A program made the translations under genes and the position numbers. The notes under the pieces are model-generated. The model saw nothing but the letters and a program-made list of their open reading frames with translations, made no database searches and was not told the origin of the DNA. From Frigoribacterium endophyticum (lineage in GTDB: Bacteria; Actinomycetota; Actinomycetes; Actinomycetales; Microbacteriaceae), in the NCBI RefSeq assembly GCF_011759585.1, contig NZ_JAAOYV010000002.1, positions 1 to 64,000 on the forward strand: DNA of 64,000 nt, written 5' to 3'. Positions 26,382 through 35,765 of this stretch are shown one piece after another. How positions within the stretch are numbered: position 1 is the stretch's first letter; each line of letters starts with the position of its first letter.

Positions 26382-27929
26382 TCAGCGCCGGGCGACCGCC
26401 GGCTGCACGAACGGTGCCAGGGCGGCCACGTCGCTCGGGTACACCCGGGCGTGGAGGCGCGTGCCGGCCTCCTCGTAGTCGGTCGAGACGACGCGGCCCG
26501 CGTCGTGCAGGTGCGCCACGACCTCTCCGCGGTCGTACGGCACGAGCAGGTCGACCTCGACCTCGGGTTCCGGCAGGAGGCCGGCGACGCGGTCGAGCAG
26601 CTCGTCTACGCCCTCGCCCGTCCGGGCGGAGACGAAGACCGCCGAGGGCTCGAGGCCCTGCAGCACGAGCCGCTGGTCGGCGTCGACGAGGTCAGCCTTG
26701 TTGAAGACGACGACCTCGGCGATGTCGTGGCCATCGACCTCGGAGATCACCTGGCGCACCGTCGCCAGCTGGGCGGCCGGGTCGGGGTGCGAGCCGTCGA
26801 CCACGTGCACGATGACGTCGCTCGCGGCGACCTCCTCGAGGGTCGAGCGGAACGCCTCGACGAGCTGGTGCGGCAGGTTGCGCACGAAGCCGACCGTGTC
26901 GACGTACGTGAACGGGCGGCCGTCGGGCGTCGAGCTCTTCCGCACCGTGGCGTCGAGGGTCGCGAACAGGGCGTTCTCGACCAGGACGCCCGCGCTCGTG
27001 AGGCGGTTCAGCAGGCTGCTCTTGCCGGCGTTCGTGTAGCCCGCGATCGCGACGGAGGGCACCTCGTTGCGGTCGCGGTTCGCGCGCTTGGCGTCGCGCG
27101 CCGGCTTCATCTCCTTGATCTGGCGACGGAGGCGCGCCATGCGGGTGTGGATGCGGCGCCGGTCGAGCTCGATCTTCGTCTCACCGGGGCCACGGCTGCC
27201 CATGCCGGCACCGGCGCCGCCGACCTGGCCACCGGCCTGGCGCGACATCGACTCGCCCCAGCCACGGAGGCGGGGCAGCAGGTACTCGAGCTGCGCGAGC
27301 TCGACCTGCGCCTTGCCCTCGCGGCTCTTGGCGTGCTGGCTGAAGATGTCGAGGATCACCGCGGTGCGGTCGATGACCTTGACCTTCACGACGTCTTCGA
27401 GGGCACGTCGCTGGCTGGGCGCGAGCTCGGTGTCGGCGATGACCGTGTCGGCGCCGAGGGCGGCGACGGTCTGCCGGAGCTCCTCCGCCTTGCCCTTGCC
27501 GAGGTACGTGCTGGGGTCGGGGTTCGGACGCCGCTGCAGCAGGCCGTCGAGCACGACCGCGCCGGCCGTCTCGGCCAGGGCGGCGAGCTCGCGCAGGGAG
27601 TTCTCGGCGTCGCCGAGCGACCCCTGCGACCAGACGCCGATCAGCACGACGTTCTCGAGCCGCAGCTGGCGGTACTCGACCTCGGTGACGTCCTCGAGCT
27701 CGGTCGACAGCCCGCCCACGCGCCGGAGCGCGGCGCGGTCGTCACGGTCGAGCTGCTCGCCGTCGGAGCCGGCGTCGGCCAGGGAGCGGGTCTGGATCGC
27801 CTGCGCGGGCGAGAAGACGGTGTACGCGGAGGAGCGGGCCGCCGCGCGCTCCAGCACCCGGGCGACGACGTCGTCGGGCAGCTGGTCGCCCTGCTCGGCG
27901 TCGAGCGGGGTGGAGGGAGTGTCTGTCAT
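26382..27929 (-). CDS. hflX: GTPase HflX
   Basis: HflX is a ribosome-associated GTPase that splits stalled 70S ribosomes, for example after heat shock or antibiotic stress. The 515-residue protein has the N-terminal HflX domain (VLIGVW...LLQRRPNPDPSTYLGKGK), a coiled-coil linker with GPGETKIELDRRR, and a G domain with G1 GYTNAGKSS near residue 300, G3 DTVGF and G4 NKAD. The ATG at 27929 has TACGAT (27937-27942) 7 nt upstream and GCGACC 17 nt before it, a plausible leaderless promoter. Confidence 0.95.
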   Translation of the reverse strand: MTDTPSTPLDAEQGDQLPDDVVARVLERAAARSSAYTVFSPAQAIQTRSLADAGSDGEQLDRDDRAALRRVGGLSTELEDVTEVEYRQLRLENVVLIGVWSQGSLGDAENSLRELAALAETAGAVVLDGLLQRRPNPDPSTYLGKGKAEELRQTVAALGADTVIADTELAPSQRRALEDVVKVKVIDRTAVILDIFSQHAKSREGKAQVELAQLEYLLPRLRGWGESMSRQAGGQVGGAGAGMGSRGPGETKIELDRRRIHTRMARLRRQIKEMKPARDAKRANRDRNEVPSVAIAGYTNAGKSSLLNRLTSAGVLVENALFATLDATVRKSSTPDGRPFTYVDTVGFVRNLPHQLVEAFRSTLEEVAASDVIVHVVDGSHPDPAAQLATVRQVISEVDGHDIAEVVVFNKADLVDADQRLVLQGLEPSAVFVSARTGEGVDELLDRVAGLLPEPEVEVDLLVPYDRGEVVAHLHDAGRVVSTDYEEAGTRLHARVYPSDVAALAPFVQPAVARR

Positions 27930-28011
27930 CGGTGTGATCGTAGCCCTTTCGTCAGGCAGGTCGCAGGGCGCCCGGACGGGCGAGCCCTGCATCTTCGGTA
28001 GGTTGTGGATC

Positions 28012-28620
28012 ATGTCGAGCGAGCACTACTTCTCCCCGAACCCGGAGAGCGAGCTGCGTCGTCGCACGATCACGGCGACCCTCGCGGGCCGTGAGCTCTC
28101 GATCACGACGGCCGCGGGCGTCTTCAGCCCCGGCCGGGTCGACCCTGGCACGTCGGTGCTGCTGGCCGGCACCCCGGCGCCGCCCCCGGTGGGCGACCTC
28201 CTCGACGTCGGGTGCGGATGGGGGCCCGTCACCCTGAGCCTCGCGCTGATGTCACCCGACGCGACGGTGTGGGCCGTCGACGTGAACGAGAGGGTCCTGC
28301 AGCTCGTGCGCGAGAACGCCCGGGCCGCCGGCCTCCACAACGTCAACGCCGTCACCCCGGACGATGTTCCCGACGACGTGCGCTTCGCGACCATCTGGTC
28401 GAACCCGCCCATCCGCGTCGGCAAGGCCGAGCTGCACGGCATCCTCGAGCGCTGGCTCCCCCGGCTCGAGGAGGGGGCCGACGCCTGGCTCGTCGTGCAG
28501 AAGAACCTCGGGGCGGACTCCCTGCAGCGCTGGATCGGCGAGACGATGCGCGACGTCGTCGACGTGCACCGCGCCTCCACCAGCAAGGGGTACCGCATCA
28601 TCCGGGCCACCCGCAGCTGA
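28012..28620 (+). CDS. Class I SAM-dependent methyltransferase, RsmC-like
   Basis: The 202-residue protein looks like the methyltransferase domain of RsmC/RlmG enzymes, which make m2G in rRNA. SAM motif I is LLDVGCGWGPVTL, motif II region VWAVDVNERVL, and the catalytic motif is SNPPIRVGK (an N-P-P-type motif of N-methyltransferases). C-terminal HRASTSKGYRIIRATRS is typical of the family. It is divergent from hflX by 82 nt; TAGGTT (27999-28004) ends 7 nt before the ATG, again a leaderless layout. Target base is not shown by sequence. Confidence 0.85.
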   Translation: MSSEHYFSPNPESELRRRTITATLAGRELSITTAAGVFSPGRVDPGTSVLLAGTPAPPPVGDLLDVGCGWGPVTLSLALMSPDATVWAVDVNERVLQLVRENARAAGLHNVNAVTPDDVPDDVRFATIWSNPPIRVGKAELHGILERWLPRLEEGADAWLVVQKNLGADSLQRWIGETMRDVVDVHRASTSKGYRIIRATRS

Positions 28621-28630
28621 CCCGGGGAGG

Positions 28631-28648
28631 CGCGGGTCGGCTCCCGCG
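28631..28648. terminator. Possible terminator between methyltransferase and dapF
   Basis: Six-bp CGCGGG/CCCGCG stem with a 6-nt loop in the 43-nt convergent gap. A GGAGGCGCGGG motif (28626-28636) overlaps it. Confidence 0.4.
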
Positions 28649-28663
28649 AGGGAGCGCCGTGCC

Positions 28664-29548
28664 TCAGAGGGTGAGGGCGCCGCTGTAGACCAGCTCGGCC
28701 GGCCCGCTCAGAGACACGTGCTCGCCGTCGGGGTGCTCGGTGACACGGACGCCGACCACGCCGCCCGGCACCGTGACGAGCCAGGACGCCGGAGCGCCCG
28801 TGCCCGCCCAGTGGCGGGTCGCGAGGGCCGCGGCCGCCGCGCCGGTGCCGCAGGAGAGCGTCTCGCCGCTGCCGCGCTCGTGGACGCGCATGCGGATGCG
28901 GCCCACGCCGTCGACGACGAGGGGGTCGGAGGGGACGACGAACTCGACGTTGGCGCCGTCGCTCGGCACGGGGTCGAGCATCGGCGCGTAGGCGAGGTCG
29001 ACCGCGTCGAGCTCGGCGTCGCCGGCCAGCGCGACGACGACATGGGGGTTGCCCACGGAGAGCGAGAGGCCGGGGCGCGCGGCGTGCAGCTCGCGGGCGC
29101 GCACGGTCGGCTCGGCGTCGTCGAGGCGCCAGGCCCCGAGGTCGACACGGAAGCCGTCGACGGACCGCTCGACCCAGCGGACCCCGGCACGGGTGCCGAT
29201 CGCGAGGCGGTCGCCCTCGGCCAGCTCGACGAGGCCGCGCTCGAGCAGGTAGCGCACGTAGACGCGGATGCCGTTGCCGCACATCTCGGCGACGCTGCCG
29301 TCGGCGTTGTGGTAGTCCATGAACCACTCGGGGGAACCGGCGCCGTCGCCGACGAAGGGCTCGGCGCCGCCGGGCAGCGACGCCGTCTTCACGGCCCGGA
29401 TGACGCCGTCGCCGCCCACGCCGAAGTGGCGGTCGGTGAGCGCCCGGATCGTCACGGGGTCGAGGTCGACCTCGGCGTCGGCATCGGTGAACAACACGAA
29501 GTCGTTGCCGGTGCCCTGGCCCTTGGTGAACTGCAGGGTGGTGGTCAC
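28664..29548 (-). CDS. dapF: Diaminopimelate epimerase
   Basis: DapF converts LL- to meso-diaminopimelate for lysine and peptidoglycan. The 294-residue protein has the two catalytic cysteines in EMCGNGIR and LSCGTGA, and the N-terminal [11 protein letters not shown] motif. The GTG at 29548 overlaps the miaA stop as GTGA. Microbacteriaceae often use diamino acids other than DAP in the wall, so its main role may be lysine synthesis; that is inference. Confidence 0.96.
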   Translation of the reverse strand: MTTTLQFTKGQGTGNDFVLFTDADAEVDLDPVTIRALTDRHFGVGGDGVIRAVKTASLPGGAEPFVGDGAGSPEWFMDYHNADGSVAEMCGNGIRVYVRYLLERGLVELAEGDRLAIGTRAGVRWVERSVDGFRVDLGAWRLDDAEPTVRARELHAARPGLSLSVGNPHVVVALAGDAELDAVDLAYAPMLDPVPSDGANVEFVVPSDPLVVDGVGRIRMRVHERGSGETLSCGTGAAAAALATRHWAGTGAPASWLVTVPGGVVGVRVTEHPDGEHVSLSGPAELVYSGALTL

Positions 29549-30456
29549 CCGAGGAGTCTAGCGACGGCCCGCTCGACGGCCCCGGCCTCCCCCGTCGCCG
29601 ACCAGTCCACGTCGGGCAGGCGGCGGAACCAGCTGACCTGGCGGCGGGCGTAGCGACGCGTGAGGGCCTGCGTCGTCTCGACCGCCTCCCGCTGGTCGAC
29701 CTCGCCCCGCAGCTGCGCCGCCGCCTGCGCGTAGCCGATCGCCCGGCGGGCGGTGACTCCCCGGTCGAGGCCGAGCGTCGTGAGGTGCGCGACCTCGTCG
29801 AGGAGCCCGCCCGCCCACATCGCCTCGACGCGCTCGTCGAGCCGCTGCACGAGGACGGAGCGCTCCTCGCGGAGGCCGATAACGTGGGAGTCGCGCCACC
29901 GGGGCGCCTCGTCGGGCAGGGACGCGGAGAACGGCTCCCCCGTGATCTCCCCCACCTCGAGCGCCCGGACGAGCCGTCGCGCGTTGTGCGGGCCGATGGA
30001 CTCGGCGGCGCGGGGGTCGGTCTCGCGGAGCAGTGCGTGGAGCGCCCGCGGCCCCCCGCCCTCGCCCAGCGCCTCGAACCGAGCCCGCACGACCGGGTCG
30101 GTGCCGGGGAAGCGGTAGTCGTAGAGCACGCTCGAGACGTACAGCCCGGAGCCGCCCACCAGGAGGGGCACGGCACCGCGGGCCAGGACGGCGTCGACGG
30201 CCGCGCGCGCCTCCTTCTGGTACCACTCGACGCTCGCCTCGTCCGTCACGTCGAGGACGTCGAGGAGGTGGTGCGGCACTCCCCGGCGCTCGGCCGGGGG
30301 CAGCTTCGCCGTGCCGACGTCCATGCCGCGGTACAGCTGCATCGCGTCGGCGTTGACGACCTCCGCCGCCGCCCCGCGGGCGGCGAGGGCCTCGGCGAGG
30401 TCGAGGGAGAACGCGGACTTGCCGGTGCCGGTCGAGCCGACGATCGCGACCAGCAC
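29545..30456 (-). CDS. miaA: tRNA dimethylallyltransferase
   Basis: MiaA adds a dimethylallyl group to N6 of A37 in tRNAs reading UNN codons. The 303-residue protein has the P-loop [10 protein letters not shown], the [17 protein letters not shown] block, the substrate-binding region [14 protein letters not shown] and the tRNA-contact QVSWFRR motif. It begins at GTG 30456, one base after the miaB stop, so miaB-miaA-dapF form an operon and act in sequence on the same tRNA base. Confidence 0.96.
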   Translation of the reverse strand: MLVAIVGSTGTGKSAFSLDLAEALAARGAAAEVVNADAMQLYRGMDVGTAKLPPAERRGVPHHLLDVLDVTDEASVEWYQKEARAAVDAVLARGAVPLLVGGSGLYVSSVLYDYRFPGTDPVVRARFEALGEGGGPRALHALLRETDPRAAESIGPHNARRLVRALEVGEITGEPFSASLPDEAPRWRDSHVIGLREERSVLVQRLDERVEAMWAGGLLDEVAHLTTLGLDRGVTARRAIGYAQAAAQLRGEVDQREAVETTQALTRRYARRQVSWFRRLPDVDWSATGEAGAVERAVARLLG

Positions 30457-30457
30457 G

Positions 30458-32032
30458 TCAGCGGAGGTCGTCGGTCGCGCTGTAGATCGGCGTCGTCGCG
30501 ACCCGGAGCGTCGGGAGGCCCAGCGACACGCGCGGCGCGGCGGTCGTGCCGGAGGCGCCCCCCACGGTCGCGGGGACGCCGCAGGACGCCGCCTGGGCGC
30601 GGTCCCACGCGTCGCCCGCCCGCGTGCGGCGGAGGCTCCAGGGGCGGCCGGGGCCCGCGTCGGCGATCAGGTAGAACGGCGCGGCGTCGGTGACCTGCAC
30701 CGAGACGACGTCGCCGGGACGCGGGACCCCGGCGCCTCGCGGCACCTCGACGTGCACGAGGCGGCTGTCTTCGGCGCGGCCGGAGAGCCGGTGCGTCGCC
30801 GCGTCCTTCCGGCCCTCGCCGGCGGCGACCATGACCTGGACGAGCCGCCCGACCTGGGTACGGTTCTCCGCGGCGGAGATGGAGTCCTGGAGGGCGACGA
30901 GACGCTCGTAGCGCTCCTGCACGACGGCCTTCGGCAGCTGGTCGGGCATCTCGCCGGCCGGGGTGCCGGGCCGCACCGAGTACTGGAAGGTGAAGGCGGA
31001 CGCGAACCGCGCCTCCTCGACGACCCGGAGGGTCTCGGCGAAGTCGGCCTCGGTCTCGCCGGGGAAGCCCACGATGATGTCGGTGCTGATCGCCGCGTGC
31101 GGCATCGCGGCACGGACGCGGTCGAGGATGCCCAGGAACTTCTCGCTGCGGTAGCTCCGTCGCATGGCGCGCAGCACCCGGTCGGAGCCGGACTGGAGGG
31201 GCATGTGGAGCTGCGGCATGACGGTGGGCGTCTCGGCCATCGCCTCGATGACGTCGTCGGTGAACGACGCCGGGTGCGGGCTCGTGAACCTCACTCGCTC
31301 GAGGCCCTCGACCTGGCCCACCGCCCGCAGCAGCTTCGAGAAGGCGAGCCGGTCACCGAACTCGACGCCGTAGCTGTTGACGTTCTGGCCGAGGAGGGTC
31401 ACCTCGATCACGCCGTCGTCGACGAGCGACCGGACCTCGGCGAGGACGTCGCCGGGCCGCCGGTCACGCTCCTTGCCCCGCAGGGACGGGACGATGCAGA
31501 AGGTGCAGGTGTTGTTGCAGCCGACCGAGATGCTCACCCAGCCGCTGTGCGTCGACTCTCGCTTGGTCGGCAGCGTCGAGGGGAAGACCTCGAGGGACTC
31601 GAGGATCTCGACCTGTGCCGCGTCGTTGTGCCGCGCGCGCTCGAGCAGGGCCGGGAGGGAGCCCGTGTTGTGGGTGCCGAAGACCACGTCGACCCAGGGC
31701 GCCGCCTCGAGGACGGCCGCGCGGTCCTTCTGGGCGAGGCAACCGCCGACGGCGATCTGCATGCCGGCGTGCTTCCGCTTGACCCCCGCCAGCTGGCCGA
31801 GCGTGCCGTAGAGCTTCTTGTCGGCGTTCTCGCGCACGGCGCAGGTGTTGATGACGACGACGTCGGCTTCCGCCCCCTCCGGGGCGGCGACGAGGCCGGA
31901 CGCCTCGAGCGAGCCGCTCAGCCGCTCGGAGTCGTGGACGTTCATCTGGCAGCCGTAGGTGCGCACCTCGTAGGTGCGTGGACGGACCTCCGCCGGAGCG
32001 GCCGGGAGCGGGGCGGAGGTGACCGTCGTCAT
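30458..32032 (-). CDS. miaB: tRNA-2-methylthio-N6-dimethylallyladenosine synthase
   Basis: MiaB is a radical-SAM methylthiotransferase that adds the 2-methylthio group to i6A37. The 524 residues hold three N-terminal Cys for one cluster (YGCQMN with Cys28, NTCAVR, GGCLAQK), the radical-SAM CxxxCxxC (CNNTCTFC) and a C-terminal TRAM domain. About 75 further residues of low conservation follow TRAM. The ATG at 32032 is preceded by TACACT (32041-32046), 8 nt away, with no Shine-Dalgarno. Confidence 0.96.
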   Translation of the reverse strand: MTTVTSAPLPAAPAEVRPRTYEVRTYGCQMNVHDSERLSGSLEASGLVAAPEGAEADVVVINTCAVRENADKKLYGTLGQLAGVKRKHAGMQIAVGGCLAQKDRAAVLEAAPWVDVVFGTHNTGSLPALLERARHNDAAQVEILESLEVFPSTLPTKRESTHSGWVSISVGCNNTCTFCIVPSLRGKERDRRPGDVLAEVRSLVDDGVIEVTLLGQNVNSYGVEFGDRLAFSKLLRAVGQVEGLERVRFTSPHPASFTDDVIEAMAETPTVMPQLHMPLQSGSDRVLRAMRRSYRSEKFLGILDRVRAAMPHAAISTDIIVGFPGETEADFAETLRVVEEARFASAFTFQYSVRPGTPAGEMPDQLPKAVVQERYERLVALQDSISAAENRTQVGRLVQVMVAAGEGRKDAATHRLSGRAEDSRLVHVEVPRGAGVPRPGDVVSVQVTDAAPFYLIADAGPGRPWSLRRTRAGDAWDRAQAASCGVPATVGGASGTTAAPRVSLGLPTLRVATTPIYSATDDLR

Positions 32033-32069
32033 GGTGACCCAGTGTAGATCGGCACCCCCGCCCCCTCGG

Positions 32070-33149
32070 TCACTCGAAGCGGACGCCGCCTCCCCGCGGG
32101 CTGCCGCCGCGCGGCAGCACCTTCTCGATGGCACGACGGACGACGTCGGACCGGTAGCCGCGCCTCATCAGGTACCCGTTCAGCCGCCGCTCGGCGGTGG
32201 CGTGGTCGAGCCCACGGAGGGACCCGACGCGTTTGCGGGCCCACTCGTCGGCCCGAGACTGCTCGTCGTCGTCGTCGATGTCGGCCAGGGCCTCCTCGAC
32301 GACCGAGGCGTCGAGCCCGCGCTGCCGGAGCTCCGACGTCACGGCTCCCCGACCGAGACCCTTGCGCTCCTGCTTGGAACGGACGAGGTTCTCCGCGAGC
32401 TCGCGGTCGTTGAGCAGCCCGACGCCCTCCAGGCGAGCCACCTCGCCCAGCACGACCTCCTCGTCGAGGTCACGGCCGCGGAGCAGCGTCGTCATCTCGG
32501 CGGAGGACACTCCGCGGCGCGACAGGGCGTGGAGGCTGACGTTCTCGGCACGTCGCCGCTGGGCGTCGAGGCCTTCGGGCTCGGGCTCCGGCTCCGGCTC
32601 GGCCGCCTCCGCGTCAGGCAGGACCGTGGGCTCGACGGCGCGGAGCCGTGACCGGCTGCGGGGCGAGCTGGACGCCGGTGGCTTCTCCGCGGTCGGCTCC
32701 TCCGACGTGCGGGCCGACCAGTGGGCACTGATCGCCGCCAGCCGCTCGGCGGTCTCGGCGACGGGATCGCCGGGAGTCGACGACGTCTCGCCCTCCTCGA
32801 CGCCCGCCTCGTCGACGGCGCGAGCGCCGTCGACGGCGTCGGGCCGCCCGGCTGCCGAGCCCAGCGGGCCGGAGACCGCCCAGCCCGTCACGGGGTCGAG
32901 CTGCACGTCACCGTCAGGGTCGAGGACGTCGGCGTCGTCAGAGGCATCGAGCGGCTCGGCGGTGACCGGCTCGGCCGGGGGCACCACGTCGAGACGGCGT
33001 CGCGGGCCCGTGGTGTCGTCGTCGCCGACCGGCGCGGGAGGCACGTCGCTGGACGCGGGCCGACGGCCCGACCCCGCACCTCGGACACCGAAGAGCGGTG
33101 TCACGGGGGCGAGGGCCGAGCCGTCGCCCTGCTCGTCGTCGTGCGTCAT
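32070..33149 (-). CDS. recX: RecX regulatory protein with long disordered N-terminus
   Basis: RecX blocks RecA filament growth and ATPase activity. The canonical three-helix repeats occupy about residues 198-359 ([19 protein letters not shown]..., [44 protein letters not shown]). Before them lie about 195 residues rich in D, E, P, A and S, with PEPEPEPE near residue 185, not found in ordinary RecX. The ATG at 33149 overlaps the recA stop as ATGA, and no internal start is obviously better. The extension is probably disordered; its role is unknown. Confidence 0.9.
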   Translation of the reverse strand: MTHDDEQGDGSALAPVTPLFGVRGAGSGRRPASSDVPPAPVGDDDTTGPRRRLDVVPPAEPVTAEPLDASDDADVLDPDGDVQLDPVTGWAVSGPLGSAAGRPDAVDGARAVDEAGVEEGETSSTPGDPVAETAERLAAISAHWSARTSEEPTAEKPPASSSPRSRSRLRAVEPTVLPDAEAAEPEPEPEPEGLDAQRRRAENVSLHALSRRGVSSAEMTTLLRGRDLDEEVVLGEVARLEGVGLLNDRELAENLVRSKQERKGLGRGAVTSELRQRGLDASVVEEALADIDDDDEQSRADEWARKRVGSLRGLDHATAERRLNGYLMRRGYRSDVVRRAIEKVLPRGGSPRGGGVRFE

Positions 33150-34207
33150 GCGCCCTTGCGAGCGGCGATCTTCGCCTCGATCGACTCGACAGGGGCCGCC
33201 GGTGCCGCAGCAGCGCCGACGCCGAGCTTCGCGAGGATCTTCTGCTCGATCTCGTCAGCGACGGGCGCGTTCTTGATCAGGAAGTTGCGCGAGTTCTCCT
33301 TGCCCTGACCGAGCTGGTCGCCCTCGTAGGTGTACCAGGCACCGGACTTGCGGACGATGCCGTGCTCGACCCCGAAGTCGATCAGGCTGCCCTCGCGCGA
33401 GATGCCGACGCCGTAGAGGATGTCGAACTCGGCCTGCTTGAAGGGCGGCGCCATCTTGTTCTTGACGACCTTGACGCGCGTCCGGTTGCCGACCGCGTCG
33501 GTGCCGTCTTTCAGGGTCTCGATGCGACGGATGTCGAGACGGACCGACGCGTAGAACTTGAGCGCCTTGCCGCCGGCGGTCGTCTCGGGGCTGCCGAAGA
33601 ACACGCCGATCTTCTCGCGCAGCTGGTTGATGAAGATCATCGTCGTGCCGGTCTGGCTCAGGCCACCGGTCAGCTTGCGCAGAGCCTGCGACATCAGGCG
33701 GGCCTGGAGGCCGACGTGCGAGTCGCCCATCTCTCCCTCGATCTCGGCACGGGGCACGAGAGCGGCGACGGAGTCGATGACGATGAGGTCGATGGAGCCC
33801 GACCGCACGAGCATGTCGGCGATCTCGAGGGCCTGCTCACCGGTGTCGGGCTGGGAGACGAGGAGGGCGTCGATGTCGACGCCGAGCTTCTTGGCGTACT
33901 CCGGGTCGAGCGCGTGCTCCGCGTCGATGAAGGCGGCGATGCCGCCGTTGCGCTGGGCGTTGGCGATCGCGTGCAGGGTCAGCGTCGTCTTTCCCGAGGA
34001 CTCGGGGCCGTAGATCTCGACGATGCGGCCGCGGGGGATGCCCCCGATGCCGAGCGCGACGTCCAGCGCGATCGAGCCGGTGGGGATGACGGCGACGGGA
34101 GCGCGCTCGTCGCTGCCGAGGCGCATGACAGCACCCTTGCCGAACTGACGGTCGATCTGCGCGAGAGCGGTCTCGAGGGCCTTCTCGCGGTTCTCTGCTG
34201 AGGGCAT
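33146..34207 (-). CDS. recA: Recombinase RecA
   Basis: RecA forms filaments on ssDNA, drives strand exchange and triggers LexA cleavage. The 353-residue protein has Walker [10 protein letters not shown] near residue 66, Walker [11 protein letters not shown], loop L1 [10 protein letters not shown] and loop L2 [10 protein letters not shown]. It has no intein, unlike some mycobacterial recA genes. The ATG at 34207 has AAGGAG upstream. A SOS promoter lies about 210 nt further up. recX follows with a 4-nt overlap. Confidence 0.98.
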   Translation of the reverse strand: MPSAENREKALETALAQIDRQFGKGAVMRLGSDERAPVAVIPTGSIALDVALGIGGIPRGRIVEIYGPESSGKTTLTLHAIANAQRNGGIAAFIDAEHALDPEYAKKLGVDIDALLVSQPDTGEQALEIADMLVRSGSIDLIVIDSVAALVPRAEIEGEMGDSHVGLQARLMSQALRKLTGGLSQTGTTMIFINQLREKIGVFFGSPETTAGGKALKFYASVRLDIRRIETLKDGTDAVGNRTRVKVVKNKMAPPFKQAEFDILYGVGISREGSLIDFGVEHGIVRKSGAWYTYEGDQLGQGKENSRNFLIKNAPVADEIEQKILAKLGVGAAAAPAAPVESIEAKIAARKGA

Positions 34208-34425
34208 GCTGTTCTCCTTCGGGGTGATGTCCGTGCGCCTGTAGGCTGTCGCGTCGCTGGGCACCGGTGGGGCAAGGAGCTCAGCGTGACGACAAGGCTG
34301 GTGGCCCCGACGAGGGTCGGGACCGGTGGAACGTCGATGCAGTGAACGCTACGAGCCACCACCGACACCGGGGGTGCCGGCATGGTGGCCGGGGGAGAAC
34401 ACGGGGCTTCGACGCCCTGGGGAGG
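34208..34425 (-). promoter_or_regulatory. recA 5' leader
   Basis: About 210 nt lie between the predicted recA start site (near 34419) and the ATG. The region has no gene of its own that I can support. It carries the AAGGAG ribosome-binding site at its end. Such a long leader leaves room for regulation, but no RNA motif is recognised. Confidence 0.4.
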
Positions 34426-34453
34426 ACGCTACACCGATCCGAACGGATGTTCG
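34426..34453 (-). promoter_or_regulatory. SOS promoter of recA with LexA box
   Basis: CGAACGGATGTTCG (34440-34453) is a perfect match to CGAAC-N4-GTTCG. On the minus strand TCGAAC acts as a -35-like element, 17 nt before TAGCGT (34426-34431), which is preceded by TG as in extended -10 sites. LexA bound here would cover the -35 and spacer. Confidence 0.8.
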
Positions 34454-34500
34454 ACAGCCGTCCACGGCGTGTCGAACGCTCCGACGAGCGGCAACACGGC

Positions 34501-34725
34501 TCAGCGCCGGGGCTCGGGCAGCCCGACGCCGTGCCTCCGGGCGACGGGCACGCCCTCGGCGGCGCAGAGCGCCAGCCAGACGTCGCGCGGCGGCACGCCC
34601 TGGGCCACGGCCTCGTCGGCGGTGCGGTCGCCGAGCTCGGCGATGACCAGGTCGCGGGTCACGACGCGGCCGTAGGCCTCTCCGAACTCGTCGGCGACGG
34701 CACGACTGAACTCGCTCTTGCGCAT
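34501..34725 (-). CDS. DUF3046 family protein
   Basis: This 74-residue protein of unknown function is typical of actinobacteria and usually lies directly upstream of recA, as here. It starts MRKSEFSRAVADEFGEAYGR and has conserved helices LVIAELGDRTADEAV and PRDVWLALCAAEGVP. The ATG at 34725 has TACCCT (34732-34737) 6 nt upstream and no Shine-Dalgarno. It is not obviously under LexA control, since the LexA box is downstream of it. Confidence 0.85.
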   Translation of the reverse strand: MRKSEFSRAVADEFGEAYGRVVTRDLVIAELGDRTADEAVAQGVPPRDVWLALCAAEGVPVARRHGVGLPEPRR

Positions 34726-34766
34726 CGCTCGAGGGTACCCGCGACGCCCCTCGCCCCGCACACGAC

Positions 34767-34796
34767 GAACGCCCCCGGCCTGGGCCGGGGGCGTTC
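34767..34796 (-). terminator. clgR terminator
   Basis: Fourteen-base complementary arms (34767-34780 with 34783-34796) follow the clgR stop by 22 nt; the central bases open to form the loop. Confidence 0.8.
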
Positions 34797-34818
34797 GGGC
34801 GACGTGGTGAGCGGGAGC

Positions 34819-35127
34819 TCAGCGCACCGCGAGGTCGGTGTCGAACTCGGCGACGAGGTCGTCGGGCAGCGTGTCGGGGATCGGGTTGAGGCCCTCGATG
34901 ACCGCAATGCGGTCACCCACCTCGCGCATGATCACCGAGATGGGCGTCTCGAGCGCGTCGGCCACCGACGCGAGGATCTCGGAGCTGGCCTCTTTCTGAC
35001 CACGCTCGACCTCGCTGAGGTACCCGAGCGCGACGCTCGCCTTGCTGGCGACCTGTCGGAGCGTCCGGCCCTTCTGCAGGCGGAAGTCGCGAAGGACGTC
35101 ACCGATTTCTTGACGAACCAGAACCAT
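34819..35127 (-). CDS. clgR: ClgR-type XRE transcriptional regulator
   Basis: ClgR activates clp protease and chaperone genes in actinobacteria. The 102-residue protein has an XRE helix-turn-helix at about residues 7-65 (IGDVLRDFRLQKGRTLRQVASKASVALGYLSEVERG), near-identical in pattern to known ClgR. The ATG at 35127 follows GGAGGAGGG. The C-terminus ends in DLAVR; ClgR proteins are often degraded by Clp from such tails (inference). It sits beside cinA-pgsA as in mycobacteria. Confidence 0.9.
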   Translation of the reverse strand: MVLVRQEIGDVLRDFRLQKGRTLRQVASKASVALGYLSEVERGQKEASSEILASVADALETPISVIMREVGDRIAVIEGLNPIPDTLPDDLVAEFDTDLAVR

Positions 35128-35270
35128 GGGACCCTCCTCCGGATGGACGACCCACCAGACGGACGTCAGTGGTGGGCGGGTGTATCTGCGCGACGATCGT
35201 TGTCACTGTAACGACCACGATCTGTACGACGCTTGTGAACCCGGCAGTTGTAACGAGACCGAAACGCGGA
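35128..35270 (-). promoter_or_regulatory. clgR upstream region
   Basis: On the minus strand GTGACA (35201-35206) is followed after 16 nt by TACACC (35179-35184), a possible promoter. On the plus strand TGTAACGA occurs twice (35207-35214 and 35249-35256), 42 bp apart, and could be a direct-repeat operator. AT content is visibly higher than in the genes. Confidence 0.35.
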
Positions 35271-35765
35271 TCATTCCCGCGTGTCGTCGAGCCACTCAGC
35301 CAGCAGTGACAGGAGTTCGGAGACGGTGCCCGATCGGATGGCTCCGCGTTCGCCCCGGAGGTCGAGACGCCGTACCCGGGTGTCGTCGGCCGTGGCGAGC
35401 GCGATGTAGACCGTGCCCGCGGGCAGGTCTCCCTGGGGGCCCGGCCCGGCCACGCCGGTCGTCGCGAGGCCGAGGGTGGCCGGTGCCCCGGCGACGGCGA
35501 GGCGCTCGCGAACGCCCGCGGCCATGGCCGCCGCGACGTCGGGGTCCACGGGCCCCGTCGCGGCGAGCCGTGCGGCGTCGACGCCGAGGACGGTGTGCTT
35601 GAGCTCGGTCGCGTAGGCCACCACTCCCCCGTGCACGACGGCGGACGCTCCCGGCACGGACACCAGCTCAGCCACGACGAGCCCGCCGGTCAGCGACTCC
35701 GCGACCGCGACGGTCTGGCCGCGACGCGCCAGCTCGTGGACGACGGACGACGCGTCGGCGGTCAC
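35271..35765 (-). CDS. CinA-family nicotinamide-nucleotide amidohydrolase (C-terminal domain type)
   Basis: This is a stand-alone CinA C-terminal (PncC) domain that deamidates NMN to nicotinate mononucleotide. The 164 residues show AVAESLTGGLVV with the catalytic Ser, VVAYATELKHTVLGV and TTGVAGPGPQGDLPAGTVYIAL. The N-terminal MoaB-like half of full CinA is absent, as in E. coli PncC. The GTG at 35765 overlaps the pgsA stop as GTGA. Confidence 0.92.
   Translation of the reverse strand: MTADASSVVHELARRGQTVAVAESLTGGLVVAELVSVPGASAVVHGGVVAYATELKHTVLGVDAARLAATGPVDPDVAAAMAAGVRERLAVAGAPATLGLATTGVAGPGPQGDLPAGTVYIALATADDTRVRRLDLRGERGAIRSGTVSELLSLLAEWLDDTRE

Noticed and set aside
33146-34207. An intein in recA
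   Set aside because: The 353-residue RecA is continuous across Walker A, Walker B and loops L1/L2, with no insertion.
34454-34500. A second LexA box near TCGAACGCTCCGACGA at about 34472-34487
   Set aside because: Only the left half matches; the right half lacks GTTCG.
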